A stretch of DNA of 64,000 nt from Paenibacillus phyllosphaerae (GTDB taxonomy: Bacteria > Bacillota > Bacilli > Paenibacillales > Paenibacillaceae), in assembly GCF_014192105.1 (NCBI RefSeq), contig NZ_JACHXK010000003.1, forward strand, positions 491,422-555,421. Reading direction: 5' to 3'. This document shows, piece after piece, positions 34,223 to 42,287 of this stretch (positions are counted from its first letter, which is position 1; each line of letters begins with the position of its first letter). Made by a program: the position numbers and the translations under genes. The notes beneath the pieces are model-generated. The model was not told where the DNA came from and made no database searches. It saw only the letters and a list, made by a program, of their open reading frames with translations.

Positions 34223-34720
34223 ATGATGGGGAAGTTGACATTCGTAACCTACGATGAACAGTATTTGGAGCAGGTAACACGCACGTATAATCACTATGTC
34301 GCGCACACGACGGTCTCTTATGACCTGGAGCTGTATACGACGGAGCAGATGCGCCAACTGATCGAGCCGGCCTCCGAACTCTACCGTTCCTATGTCATCA
34401 TGGATGACGGGGAATACGCGGGGTATGTCCTCATTACGCAGCATAAGAAGAAAGCAGCCTTCAAAGTGACCGGCGAGGTGACGATTTATTTGGAGCCGAC
34501 TTCAACAGGACGGGGAATCGGCAAGGCGGCTATTCCGTTCATCGAGCAGATAGCCAAGGAGCAGGGGATGCATTCGCTGGTCGCTTCGATCTGCAGCAGC
34601 AATGAAGGGAGCTTGCGCATTTTCGCTAACCATGGTTACGAGCAAGTCGCCCATTATAAAGAGGTCGCGTATAAATTCGACCGTTGGCTCGATTTGATCT
34701 GCCTGCAGAAGTTCATTTAA
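34223..34720 (+). CDS. GNAT acetyltransferase, phosphinothricin-acetyltransferase-like
   Basis: A 165-residue GNAT. The segment NHYVAHTTVSYDLELYT near the N terminus and the acetyl-CoA site PTSTGRGIGKAAIPFIEQ, then SICSSNEGSLRIFANHGYEQVAHYKEV, fit the phosphinothricin/methionine-sulfoximine N-acetyltransferase (Pat/YwnH) group. Starts at ATG 34223 with AAAGGTG; an upstream ATG 34202 lacks a site. Likely detoxifies an amino-acid analogue; exact substrate unknown. Confidence 0.83.
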   Translation: MMGKLTFVTYDEQYLEQVTRTYNHYVAHTTVSYDLELYTTEQMRQLIEPASELYRSYVIMDDGEYAGYVLITQHKKKAAFKVTGEVTIYLEPTSTGRGIGKAAIPFIEQIAKEQGMHSLVASICSSNEGSLRIFANHGYEQVAHYKEVAYKFDRWLDLICLQKFI

Positions 34721-34860
34721 TCAAGGCGCGAAAGGCATGAGCGGCTGGATTGCGGCATATCGATAAGGTGGACAAGGGATAGGGCCTTTAACGAATAGCG
34801 CAAGAATGGATACAACGATCGAAGGCATGTCCGTCCCAGTAAAGGAGGCGGCGAGAATCG

Positions 34861-35286
34861 ATGAGGCGCGGGACAGCATGGATCATTACCGCTTATACCG
34901 TGTTACTGTTGTATTGGATGTTTATCGGCTTTGGCCGGATGAATTTGGATACGACATCCTATCATTATAATTTGATCCCGTTTCACACGATCAAGATGTA
35001 TTTTAAGCATGCGGACCATTTCGATCTTCGCACGTGGGCGATCAACGTCATCGGCAACATAGCGGTGTTCGTTCCTTTCGGACTGGCTGTGCCCGTCTTG
35101 TGGAAACAGACGTGGCTGCGCTTTGTGCTTCAATTTATGGGCGTGCTGATCGTGCTTGAAAGCCTTCAGCTGGTGAGCAAACGGGGCAGCTTAGATATAG
35201 ACGATCTGTTGCTCAACACGATTGGCGCAGCGATTGGATTTGGCTTGTACCGGATGATCGTGAAACGCGTAACGTACAAGCTGTAG
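34861..35286 (+). CDS. VanZ-family membrane protein
   Basis: A 141-residue protein with four hydrophobic segments. Typical VanZ elements: NLIPFHTIKMYF after TM1, NVIGNIAVFVPFGLAVPV, ESLQLVSKRGSLDIDDLLLNTIGAAIGFGLY. AAAGGAGG precedes the ATG. VanZ proteins are linked to teicoplanin resistance and lipid II-related functions in Gram-positives; for this stand-alone copy no role is assigned. Confidence 0.9.
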   Translation: MRRGTAWIITAYTVLLLYWMFIGFGRMNLDTTSYHYNLIPFHTIKMYFKHADHFDLRTWAINVIGNIAVFVPFGLAVPVLWKQTWLRFVLQFMGVLIVLESLQLVSKRGSLDIDDLLLNTIGAAIGFGLYRMIVKRVTYKL

Positions 35287-35378
35287 GCGAAGCCGCGATT
35301 ATCGGAAGCGGCGATTAGCTTAAGAGCTTGCATCATCCGCAGCGGCAACGAAGAATGAGGAGAAAGAGGTACAGTAGA

Positions 35379-36143
35379 ATGGAATTCAGACCTTGTATTG
35401 ACTTGCACGGCGGCAAAGTAAAGCAGATTGTCGGAGAGACGCTGACAGCCGCGGCAGCGGAGGGCGGAGTCGTCGAGAACTTCGTCTCCGAGCATGACTC
35501 AAGCTATTATGCGGCCATGTTTAAACGGGACGGACTGCGCGGCGGGCACGTCATCATGCTGGGCGGCGGCAATGAAGAGGCGGCGCTGGCGGCGTTGAAG
35601 GAATACCCAGGCGGCTTGCAGGTCGGCGGCGGGATTACGGCGGATAACGCATGGCGTTACTTGGAAGCCGGCGCTTCGCATGTCGTCGTAACGTCGCATA
35701 TTTTCCATGACGGCATCCTTGATATGGACCGGCTGAATCGAATAGCCGAAGTCGTGGGCAAGGACCGTCTCGTCATCGATCTTAGCTGCAAGCAGAAGGA
35801 CGGCCGGTGGTATGTCGTTACCAATCAGTGGAAGACGTTCAGCAGCTTCGAGGTGAATTCGGACAACCTGCGCGAGCTCGAGCAATATTGCGACGAGTAT
35901 CTGGTTCATGCGGTCGATGTCGAAGGCAAACGGACCGGAATTCTCGAGAGCCTGGTAACGCTGCTGGCCGATTCGGTTACAATACCGACAACGTACGCGG
36001 GCGGAGCGAGGTCGATTGAGGATCTGGAACGTTTCCGCTCCTTGACAGGCGGTAGACTCGGGATTACGATCGGCAGCGCGCTGGATATTTTCGGCGGTAA
36101 TCTGTCCTATCGGGAAGTCGTGGATTTTTGCCGCGAGGCATAA
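35379..36143 (+). CDS. ProFAR isomerase of the eukaryotic HIS6 type
   Basis: A 254-residue TIM-barrel enzyme that isomerises ProFAR to PRFAR in histidine synthesis. It resembles yeast HIS6 rather than ordinary bacterial HisA: CIDLHGGKVKQIVGETLT, FVSEHDSSYYAAMFKRDGL, LQVGGGITADNA, RLVIDLSCKQKDGRWYVVTNQW, HAVDVEGKRTGI, YAGGARSIEDL and GSALDIFGGNL. The catalytic pair appears as Asp in CIDLHGG and Asp in HAVDVEG. The ATG at 35379 has AAAGAGG upstream. No other his genes are in the window. It may be a solitary histidine gene or serve another phosphoribosyl pathway; lateral origin is likely. Confidence 0.88.
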   Translation: MEFRPCIDLHGGKVKQIVGETLTAAAAEGGVVENFVSEHDSSYYAAMFKRDGLRGGHVIMLGGGNEEAALAALKEYPGGLQVGGGITADNAWRYLEAGASHVVVTSHIFHDGILDMDRLNRIAEVVGKDRLVIDLSCKQKDGRWYVVTNQWKTFSSFEVNSDNLRELEQYCDEYLVHAVDVEGKRTGILESLVTLLADSVTIPTTYAGGARSIEDLERFRSLTGGRLGITIGSALDIFGGNLSYREVVDFCREA

Positions 36144-36177
36144 GGATCAGAGTTGAGCGGTAAGGAGGAGGACGCAA

Positions 36178-36939
36178 ATGGATAGCAAAAGCCGGTTTTC
36201 CAACCGAGTCGACGATTATGTCAAATTCAGGCCGACGTATCCGGACCCATTAATCGATTATGTCATCGATCAGTTCCGATTGGCGCCTGAGACGCCGATC
36301 GCGGATATCGGTTCGGGAACAGGGATCTTCACGCGGCTGCTCTTGGCACGAGGCCTTACGGTGTACGGCGTAGAGCCGAATGAGAAGATGCGTCAGGCCG
36401 CGGAGGCCGAAGCGGTGAACGTGCGCAAGGGCCGCTATCAATCCGTGGATGGCTCGGCCGAGCATTCAACCTTGCCCGACTCGTCCGTGTCTGCCATCTT
36501 TTGCGCGCAAGCGTTCCATTGGTTCGATGCGGAGTTGACGAAACGGGAATTCCAACGGATTGTGAAGCCGGATGGAGCGGTCGCGCTCGTCTGGAACAAA
36601 CGCGATACGATTGGCTCGCCGTTCGCAGTTGAGTATGAGGCGTTACTGCATCGATACGCGCCGGATTATAAGGATGTCGGTCACATGAAGCTGACGGATG
36701 ACGACTTTCGGCGATTTTTCCGCGAACGAGTGTACAACAAGGTTGAATTCCCGCACGAGCAGTTCATATCGCGTGAACAACTGCTTGGCCGCGCTGCCTC
36801 ATCTTCCTATACGCCAAGTCCGGGCACGTCGCACTATGAACCATTTATCCGCGAGCTGTACGGATTGTTCGACCAGCATCAGACAGAGGGACGGGTGCCG
36901 TTCCACTATACGACCGAGCTCTATTACGGACAAGTCTAA
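36178..36939 (+). CDS. class I SAM-dependent methyltransferase
   Basis: A 253-residue protein of the Methyltransf_11 type. The SAM-binding motif I is IADIGSGTGIFTRLLLARG, with the acidic post-I residue in YGVEPNEKM, motif II in SVSAIFCAQAFHWFDAE and a C-terminal lid. The N-terminal segment SRFSNRVDDYVKFRPTYP is typical of a common Bacillales small-molecule methyltransferase group. AAGGAGGAGG precedes the ATG; 34 bases after the HIS6-type gene. Substrate unknown. Confidence 0.88.
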   Translation: MDSKSRFSNRVDDYVKFRPTYPDPLIDYVIDQFRLAPETPIADIGSGTGIFTRLLLARGLTVYGVEPNEKMRQAAEAEAVNVRKGRYQSVDGSAEHSTLPDSSVSAIFCAQAFHWFDAELTKREFQRIVKPDGAVALVWNKRDTIGSPFAVEYEALLHRYAPDYKDVGHMKLTDDDFRRFFRERVYNKVEFPHEQFISREQLLGRAASSSYTPSPGTSHYEPFIRELYGLFDQHQTEGRVPFHYTTELYYGQV

Positions 36940-36958
36940 CCAATAAGCGAGGCACACG

Positions 36959-37252
36959 ATGATACTAGAAGTTGCAATCCTGAAGGTGAGGCCCGAATTG
37001 GTGGCTACCTTCGTTCCCACGTTCAAGCAGGCTTCCGCCATTATTTCCTCGATGAAAGGTTATATCAAGCATGAGCTGCAGCGATGTCTCGAGCAGGAGG
37101 GTCAATATATCTTGCTGGTCTGGTGGGAGACCTTGGAGGATCACGAGATAGGCTTCCGCCAGTCGGAGCAGTATCAGCAGTGGCGGAAGCTGCTTCATCA
37201 CTATTACGATCCGTTCCCGGTGGTCGAGCATTACGAGCGGATTGAACTGTAA
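36959..37252 (+). CDS. antibiotic biosynthesis monooxygenase (ABM)-domain protein
   Basis: A 97-residue dimeric alpha-beta barrel protein: LEVAILKVRPELVATFVPTF, then KGYIKHELQRCLEQEGQYILLVWWETLEDHEI and FRQSEQYQQWRKLLHHYYDP. Related proteins act as cofactor-free monooxygenases or heme-degrading enzymes, but many have no known activity. It is 19 bases behind the methyltransferase and has a modest GCGAGG site. Confidence 0.82.
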   Translation: MILEVAILKVRPELVATFVPTFKQASAIISSMKGYIKHELQRCLEQEGQYILLVWWETLEDHEIGFRQSEQYQQWRKLLHHYYDPFPVVEHYERIEL

Positions 37253-37425
37253 ATCTATGGGGCGATTCGCATTCGTTTCGTAACCGGCGGGCATATATGT
37301 AGTTCCAGAAAATGTTACCCGCGCGGCTGCATCTCATGGTACACTTAAAGTCGGGTGAAGCATTCGCAAGATGGCTGCTTGCCGGCCAGCGTGCTCGCTT
37401 ACAACGCTCAGGGAGGTCTATCGCG

Positions 37426-37887
37426 ATGAACAATTGTGCAGTGGTAACTAAGCCCGCCATCAACTTGGTCGGAATCAGCTACTGCGGACCTTATTCAACG
37501 TTTCCGGATGAAGCCATTCGATTACAGAGCGATTTCCTTTCCCGCAGGCATGAGATTAACGGCGAAGTGCTCTCGACGGCGATGCACAGTCCGTATTTCG
37601 GCAATGAGGTGTTCGCGACGTACTGGGCTTGCTACGAGGTAGCCCACATGTCAACGGTCCCCGAAGGGATGGTGCAATTCACCATACCGGAGCGAACGTA
37701 CGCTATGGTACGATGTACGAACAAACGGATCGGGGAAGGGTACGAGACCTTGTTTGCATGGATGAACGACCAGCGTTTGGTCAAACGGGACAATGCCGTG
37801 TCGCTCGAGATTTTTTACATCGATGAGCATTTGGAGGAAGAGCCCGTTGACCTGCTTATCCCAATAGAAGATAAACTGAAGGAGTAA
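37426..37887 (+). CDS. GyrI-like/AraC effector-binding-domain protein
   Basis: A 153-residue stand-alone effector-binding domain (SOUL/GyrI-like fold) without a DNA-binding part. The core reads VGISYCGPYST, then TYWACYEVAHMSTVPEGMVQFTIPERTYAMVRCTNKRIGEGYETLFAWM. GGGAGGT precedes the ATG at 37426. Such proteins bind hydrophobic cations or small drugs. It lies just before a DMT transporter gene, 13 bases apart, compatible with a small-molecule resistance role. Confidence 0.82.
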   Translation: MNNCAVVTKPAINLVGISYCGPYSTFPDEAIRLQSDFLSRRHEINGEVLSTAMHSPYFGNEVFATYWACYEVAHMSTVPEGMVQFTIPERTYAMVRCTNKRIGEGYETLFAWMNDQRLVKRDNAVSLEIFYIDEHLEEEPVDLLIPIEDKLKE

Positions 37888-37900
37888 GACTTTTACGATT

Positions 37901-38860
37901 ATGACAGCAGCTCAGTTTTATCGGCCCCCTCTGGGTGTATTAGCCGCCTCCGGCTTGGCAACCTTGCTGTGGGGCAGCGCTTATCCTTTTATCAAATGGA
38001 GCTATTACGAGCTTCAGATAGGCCGTAATGATACGTTCGAGCAGCTTTTGTTTGCCGGCTACCGATTTACGCTGGCAGGGCTGCTCATTCTTCTTTTTAT
38101 GCTCGTTCGCCGGGAGTCGCTCGGTTATCAGCGAGGCAGTATGCGAACATTGATGCCGATCGCCGTATTGCAGACGGTGTTGCAGTACACGTTCTTCTAT
38201 GCGGGGATGGCGATGAGCCAAGGGATCGTTGGCGCGGTTATCGCCGGAACGATCTCGTTCTTCCAGATCGTATTGGCGCATATCGTCTACCCGGATGACA
38301 AGCTGAACGGTACCAAGACGACAGGTTTGTTGATCGGTTTTACAGGCTTACTGGTGCTGGGTTTATCGAATTCGGCTTCAGGCGGATTTATTTTCTCGCT
38401 TGGTGAGATTCTGCTTATTCTGTCCGCCTTCTGCTCGGCCGCAGCTAATCTGCTGTCGCGCAAAGGTGCCGGACTGTACAGCGTATCCTATATTAATGGC
38501 TATCAAATGCTCATTGGCGGCGTCGTGCTGCTGCTGATTTCGGCGTGGCAGACCGGCATCGCGCCTTTTCACTTTCATGTGGCTTCGGCGTTTATGTTGC
38601 TTCACTTGGCGATCGTGTCGGCGGCGGGCTTCATGCTGTGGAACAATGTCATGAAATACAATCGTGTCGGCAGCGTCTCGATGTACCTGTTCCTCATCCC
38701 TGTCTTCGGCGTCATCCAATCGGCAATCCTATTGTCCGAGAAGCTGCATGCGGTCGTCTTGGTCGCTCTATTGCTTGTCAGTCTGGGCATAGTCGTCGTG
38801 AATCGGCGCAAACGGACCAAACAAGCGGTACAACCAACCGCACTGAATGTGAGCGAATAA
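37901..38860 (+). CDS. EamA/DMT-superfamily transporter
   Basis: A 319-residue protein with ten hydrophobic segments forming two EamA repeats (first around ASGLATLLWGSAYPFIKW, second beginning near LGEILLILSAFCSAAANLLS). A short basic C-terminal tail follows. The ribosome site AAGGAG lies in the preceding gene's end, about 16 bases from the ATG. Members export amino acids, purines or drugs; the substrate here is unknown. Confidence 0.88.
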   Translation: MTAAQFYRPPLGVLAASGLATLLWGSAYPFIKWSYYELQIGRNDTFEQLLFAGYRFTLAGLLILLFMLVRRESLGYQRGSMRTLMPIAVLQTVLQYTFFYAGMAMSQGIVGAVIAGTISFFQIVLAHIVYPDDKLNGTKTTGLLIGFTGLLVLGLSNSASGGFIFSLGEILLILSAFCSAAANLLSRKGAGLYSVSYINGYQMLIGGVVLLLISAWQTGIAPFHFHVASAFMLLHLAIVSAAGFMLWNNVMKYNRVGSVSMYLFLIPVFGVIQSAILLSEKLHAVVLVALLLVSLGIVVVNRRKRTKQAVQPTALNVSE

Positions 38861-38880
38861 TGCAAGGAGGGAAAGCGCCG

Positions 38881-39681
38881 ATGTCAGCATTAATGGCCAT
38901 CATCGATGCGTTTGCGTCCGATCCGTTCAAAGGAAATCCGGCCGCTGTTTGTCTGTTGGAGGAAGAACGGCCGGATGATTGGATGCAAGCTGTCGCGCAA
39001 GAGATGAATCTGTCGGAGACCGCCTTTCTAGTAAAGCGTGAGGACGGATATAGTCTCCGTTGGTTCACGCCTTCTACCGAAGTGGATCTTTGCGGACACG
39101 CCACATTGGCCTCCGCACATTTCGTATGGGAGCACGGGCTTCTTGATCGGCAAGTCGAAGGCAGGTTCCACACAAGAAGCGGTCTGTTAACCGCACGGTA
39201 TTCGGACGAGGGGATCACGCTCCATTTTCCGATTGAGCGAGGAGAGCCGGCGGTAGCGCCGGAAGAGCTGATTCAAGCTTTAGGCCTTATTCCACGTTAT
39301 GTATCGCTTAGTCGAATGGGTTATATGGTAGAGGTCGACAGCGAGACAACCGTTCGAACCTTGGTACCGGATCTAGCGCTCATCGCTCAGCTGCCTGTCC
39401 AAGCCGTTATCGTGACGAGCCGCGGCGCAAGTCAGCTTGGAAGCCCGTATGATTTCGTATCGCGCGTATTCCTCCCATCGATCGGGATCGATGAAGATCC
39501 TGTAACCGGATCGGCTCACTGCCTGTTGGCCTCCTACTGGGAGAAACGACTGAGGAAGAACGAATTTCTCGCTTATCAGGCATCTCCGCGAGGAGGCGAA
39601 CTTCGTGTTCGGGTTGATGGTGAGAACGTTACGTTGCTTGGACAAGCTGTGACGATAATGAGCGGCCGGCTACGGATCTAA
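38881..39681 (+). CDS. PhzF-family isomerase/epimerase
   Basis: A 266-residue protein of the DapF-like fold. PhzF hallmarks are IDAFASDPFKGNPAAVCLLE, SETAFLVKRED (catalytic Glu), SLRWFTPSTEVDLCGHATLASAH and DEDPVTGSAHCLLASYW. ATG 38881 with AAGGAGGGAAAG is preferred over longer frames. Phenazine genes are absent, so a phenazine role is not implied; most bacterial PhzF homologues have unknown substrates. Followed by a terminator. Confidence 0.9.
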   Translation: MSALMAIIDAFASDPFKGNPAAVCLLEEERPDDWMQAVAQEMNLSETAFLVKREDGYSLRWFTPSTEVDLCGHATLASAHFVWEHGLLDRQVEGRFHTRSGLLTARYSDEGITLHFPIERGEPAVAPEELIQALGLIPRYVSLSRMGYMVEVDSETTVRTLVPDLALIAQLPVQAVIVTSRGASQLGSPYDFVSRVFLPSIGIDEDPVTGSAHCLLASYWEKRLRKNEFLAYQASPRGGELRVRVDGENVTLLGQAVTIMSGRLRI

Positions 39682-39700
39682 TTTTCATTGCTTGCGAAGG

Positions 39701-39732
39701 AAGCCCTTGACCAATTCGGTCAAGGGCTTTTA
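39701..39732. terminator. bidirectional terminator
   Basis: A 12-bp perfect stem (39701-39712 with 39718-39729), 5-base loop, T-run on the right and AA on the left. Confidence 0.85.
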
Positions 39733-39756
39733 ACGTTTGTTGCGGTTAATAAGGAG

Positions 39757-40044
39757 TTAAGCGCGCTCCCGATCTCGATCCCGGTTACGTCCCCGCATCC
39801 CGGCGAGTCCTAACAGACCAAGTAGACCTAGCCATCCCCAATCGGTGCCGTCATCGTCTTGGGCAGCATTGATACGATAATAGTTCGCGCCCGTGTCATA
39901 GGTGTTGAGCCTATGCGCATTATCGGTACCATACGTTTGCGTATTGCGGTTAGCTCCCGTATCAGTCGCGGATGTTGCAGAGGCTGTCACGGGTACAAGA
40001 AGGAGACTGGTTGCTAGTAAAGCAGCTGCAATTTGCCTTTTCAT
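39757..40044 (-). CDS. WGxxGxxG-motif exported protein
   Basis: A 95-residue protein with a signal peptide (about 1-23, ending ASA) and a hydrophilic Asn/Thr-rich middle. Its C-terminal motif WGWLGLLGLLGLAG is followed by an Arg/Asp-rich tail (RGRNRDRDRERA). This tripartite end resembles the WGxxGxxG surface-anchoring motif described in Bacillales, analogous to sorting signals such as GlyGly-CTERM. GGAGGG precedes the ATG. Anchoring enzyme not seen nearby. Function of the mature part unknown. Confidence 0.8.
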   Translation of the reverse strand: MKRQIAAALLATSLLLVPVTASATSATDTGANRNTQTYGTDNAHRLNTYDTGANYYRINAAQDDDGTDWGWLGLLGLLGLAGMRGRNRDRDRERA

Positions 40045-40180
40045 GTTTCAACCCTCCGAGTGTCAAATTGAGTGCATGCACAGCTGTATTACTATGCCCG
40101 ATTATCGGAGCGGTTATGAATCAGACCGGGCAGGAGGAAGAGCAGGTAATGGTTGCGGGTAGCCCTGACGCGATGAACCA

Positions 40181-40189
40181 TGCTATAAT
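40181..40189 (+). promoter_or_regulatory. extended -10 promoter of the que operon
   Basis: TGCTATAAT, a perfect extended -10 box. The start of transcription near 40196 leaves only about 30 bases before the queD start codon, and no preQ1 riboswitch signature is present. Confidence 0.6.
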
Positions 40190-40225
40190 GAGCCTACTTC
40201 CTAGGATGGACGAGGTGTGATTAAC

Positions 40226-40708
40226 GTGACATACGAAATACCGAAGCATATTCAACAGCTTGGCACTGACATTCAAGCTCATGAATTGCGCTATCATAAT
40301 CGACGGGTGCTCGTGTCCAAAGAATTTACGTTCGACAGCGCGCATCATCTGCACTTATATGACGGAAAATGCAAGAGCATGCACGGCCATACGTACAAGC
40401 TGCAGCTTGTCATGTCCGGTAAGACGGATCATCGCGGGCTCGCCATTGATTTCTCCGATATAAAGCGGATTGCCAAAGAACGGGTGATCGACCGATTGGA
40501 TCACCGTTACTTGAATGAGGTACTCCCGCCGATGAACACGACTGCCGAGAATATGGTCGTATGGATCTATGAGCAGGTAGACACAGCCCTTCGCGAGGAA
40601 GGCTATGCTCCGAATGTACGGCTGGAGGAAGCGCGGCTGTGGGAGACGCCAACCAGCTATGCTGCGGTGACCCGGGCGCTCATGGAGGCGGAAGATGACG
40701 CAAGCTAA
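40226..40708 (+). CDS. queD: 6-carboxy-5,6,7,8-tetrahydropterin synthase
   Basis: A 160-residue PTPS-family enzyme that converts 7,8-dihydroneopterin triphosphate to 6-carboxytetrahydropterin, the second step toward preQ0 and queuosine. Zinc ligands are the His of FDSAHHLHL and the two of HGH; the catalytic Cys is in KCKSMHGHTY. The C-terminal Glu-containing segment NVRLEEARLWETPTS binds the pterin. GTG 40226 has GAGGTG eight bases upstream; GTG 40217 is less likely. About 25 residues longer at the N terminus than the minimal enzyme. It overlaps queE by 14 bases. Confidence 0.93.
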   Translation: MTYEIPKHIQQLGTDIQAHELRYHNRRVLVSKEFTFDSAHHLHLYDGKCKSMHGHTYKLQLVMSGKTDHRGLAIDFSDIKRIAKERVIDRLDHRYLNEVLPPMNTTAENMVVWIYEQVDTALREEGYAPNVRLEEARLWETPTSYAAVTRALMEAEDDAS

Positions 40709-41414
40709 AATTCGGCAAGAGACGAAGGACCCGCGTACGATTCGTCTGCCGATGGTCGAAATATTCGAAACGGTCGAAGGCGAGGGGACCCGCGCTGGCT
40801 ATCCGACCGTTTTTGTGCGTTTATTCGGCTGCAACCTGCGCTGTGTGTGGTGCGATACGAAGTACAGCTATCCGCCGGCTGAAGCGGAATTCACGATGAC
40901 GATCGGCGAGATCGTGCAGAAGGTGGAACAGGATTATAAAGCCACCCATATCTGTATGACTGGCGGAGAGCCGCTGCTCTACGGCACACGATCCGGCGCG
41001 CTGCTTGAAGCATTATGTGCGATCGAGCGCATTACCGATGTGCATGTGGAGACGAATGGCGCGATTGATTTGGCACCGTTCCTTAACAGCATCGCTTCAC
41101 CCAAGGCCAGATACGTCATGGACTATAAGCTGCCCGACTCCGGGGAGAACGATGCGATGCTGCACGACAATTTTGCGCTCCTTCGGCCGCAGGATGAAGT
41201 GAAGTTTGTCATTGCTTCCGACCGCGATTTTGAAGCCGCGTTAGAGGTGCTGGACAAATATCCGACAGCTGCCGTGCCGCTGTTCTCGCCGGTATGGGAG
41301 AGCATGCCGCCAGCGAAGCTTGTAGAGAAAATCCTGGCAGCCGGCAGGCCGGGCATTAAGTTGAATATGCAGCTGCACAAGATTATTTGGGACCCTGCCA
41401 AGCGGGGCGTTTAA
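40695..41414 (+). CDS. queE: 7-carboxy-7-deazaguanine synthase
   Basis: A 239-residue radical-SAM enzyme that contracts carboxytetrahydropterin to 7-carboxy-7-deazaguanine. The iron-sulfur motif is CNLRCVWC (C-x3-C-x2-C), typical of many QueE enzymes. EIFETVEGEGTRAGYPTVFVR precedes it (substrate loop), and HICMTGGEPLLYG is the SAM-binding GGE segment. It begins within queD and is followed after 19 bases by queC. Confidence 0.94.
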   Translation: MTQAKIRQETKDPRTIRLPMVEIFETVEGEGTRAGYPTVFVRLFGCNLRCVWCDTKYSYPPAEAEFTMTIGEIVQKVEQDYKATHICMTGGEPLLYGTRSGALLEALCAIERITDVHVETNGAIDLAPFLNSIASPKARYVMDYKLPDSGENDAMLHDNFALLRPQDEVKFVIASDRDFEAALEVLDKYPTAAVPLFSPVWESMPPAKLVEKILAAGRPGIKLNMQLHKIIWDPAKRGV

Positions 41415-41433
41415 GTGAGGAGTGACATTTAGG

Positions 41434-42138
41434 ATGACATCACAAGCGAAGAAAGCGGTCATTATACTAAGCGGCGGCCTGGACAGCACTACGTGCATGG
41501 GATTCGCACGCGAATCAGGCTATGAACTATACCCGATTACATTCGATTACGGCCAGCGCCATCGCATCGAGCTTACGAATGCGCGTAAAGTCGCGGAATT
41601 CTACGGGGTTGCCGAACGATTCAAAGAGATCAAACTCGGCTTTTTGCGCGAGTTTGGCGGCAGCGCGTTGACCGATGATAACATAGCGGTACCCAAAGTA
41701 GATGTGCAAGGGGAGATCGAAGAGAGCGAAATTCCGATCACCTATGTGCCCGGCCGCAATCTGATGTTCCTGTCCATCGCAACCTCCTACGCAGAAGCAG
41801 TTGGTGCAGAAGCGATCTATATCGGCGTGAATGCGCTCGATTATAGCGGGTACCCGGATTGTCGTCCGGAGTTTATCGATAAAGTGCAAGAGGTCATGGC
41901 GCTTGCGACCAAAGTCGGCGTAGAAGGCAAGCCGATCACCATCGAGACCCCGTTGATCCTGCTGTCCAAGGCGGATATCGTTCGTGAAGGCACGCGAATG
42001 GGCGTTCCTTATGAGCTCACAACCTCTTGCTACAATGGGGAAGAAGAGGCCTGCGGCGAATGCGACAGCTGCCGTCTTCGCTTGAAGGGGTTTGCCGAGG
42101 CGGGACAGACTGACCCTGTTCCATACAAATCGAGATAA
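41434..42138 (+). CDS. queC: 7-cyano-7-deazaguanine (preQ0) synthase
   Basis: A 234-residue ATP-dependent enzyme that makes preQ0 from 7-carboxy-7-deazaguanine and ammonia. PP-loop ILSGGLDSTTCMG at the N terminus, VPGRNLMFLSIATSYAEA in the middle, and the zinc site at the C terminus (TSCYNGEEEACGECDSCRLR). ATG 41434 is preferred over GTG 41422. Last gene of the queD-queE-queC unit; queF and folE-like genes are not in the window. Ends at a strong terminator. Confidence 0.95.
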   Translation: MTSQAKKAVIILSGGLDSTTCMGFARESGYELYPITFDYGQRHRIELTNARKVAEFYGVAERFKEIKLGFLREFGGSALTDDNIAVPKVDVQGEIEESEIPITYVPGRNLMFLSIATSYAEAVGAEAIYIGVNALDYSGYPDCRPEFIDKVQEVMALATKVGVEGKPITIETPLILLSKADIVREGTRMGVPYELTTSCYNGEEEACGECDSCRLRLKGFAEAGQTDPVPYKSR

Positions 42139-42213
42139 ATAAGGTGAAACAGCGAGCAGCAGCGTCTATGATGGCGATCTGTGCGTTTCATTCCAGATTA
42201 ATGATCGTTGTAT

Positions 42214-42252
42214 GCCAAAAAGCCGCAGACCCTGTGTCTGCGGCTTTTTGGC
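42214..42252. terminator. bidirectional terminator
   Basis: A perfect 17-bp stem (42214-42230 with 42236-42252), 5-base loop, with A5 and T5 runs, between the convergent queC and GGDEF genes. Confidence 0.92.
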
Positions 42253-42287
42253 TATGTCAGTCTTACTTAAAGATGCTGACGCTTGAG

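Noticed and set aside
38881..39681. Phenazine biosynthesis from the PhzF-type gene
   Set aside because: No other phz genes are present; isolated PhzF homologues are widespread and have other, mostly unknown, substrates.
26897..40044. Genomic island or prophage in the run of small accessory genes
   Set aside because: No integrase, tRNA, attachment repeats, phage genes or clear shift in base composition; it reads as ordinary accessory chromosome.
40045..40225. preQ1 riboswitch upstream of queD
   Set aside because: No conserved preQ1-I or preQ1-II pattern, and the predicted transcript leader is too short.
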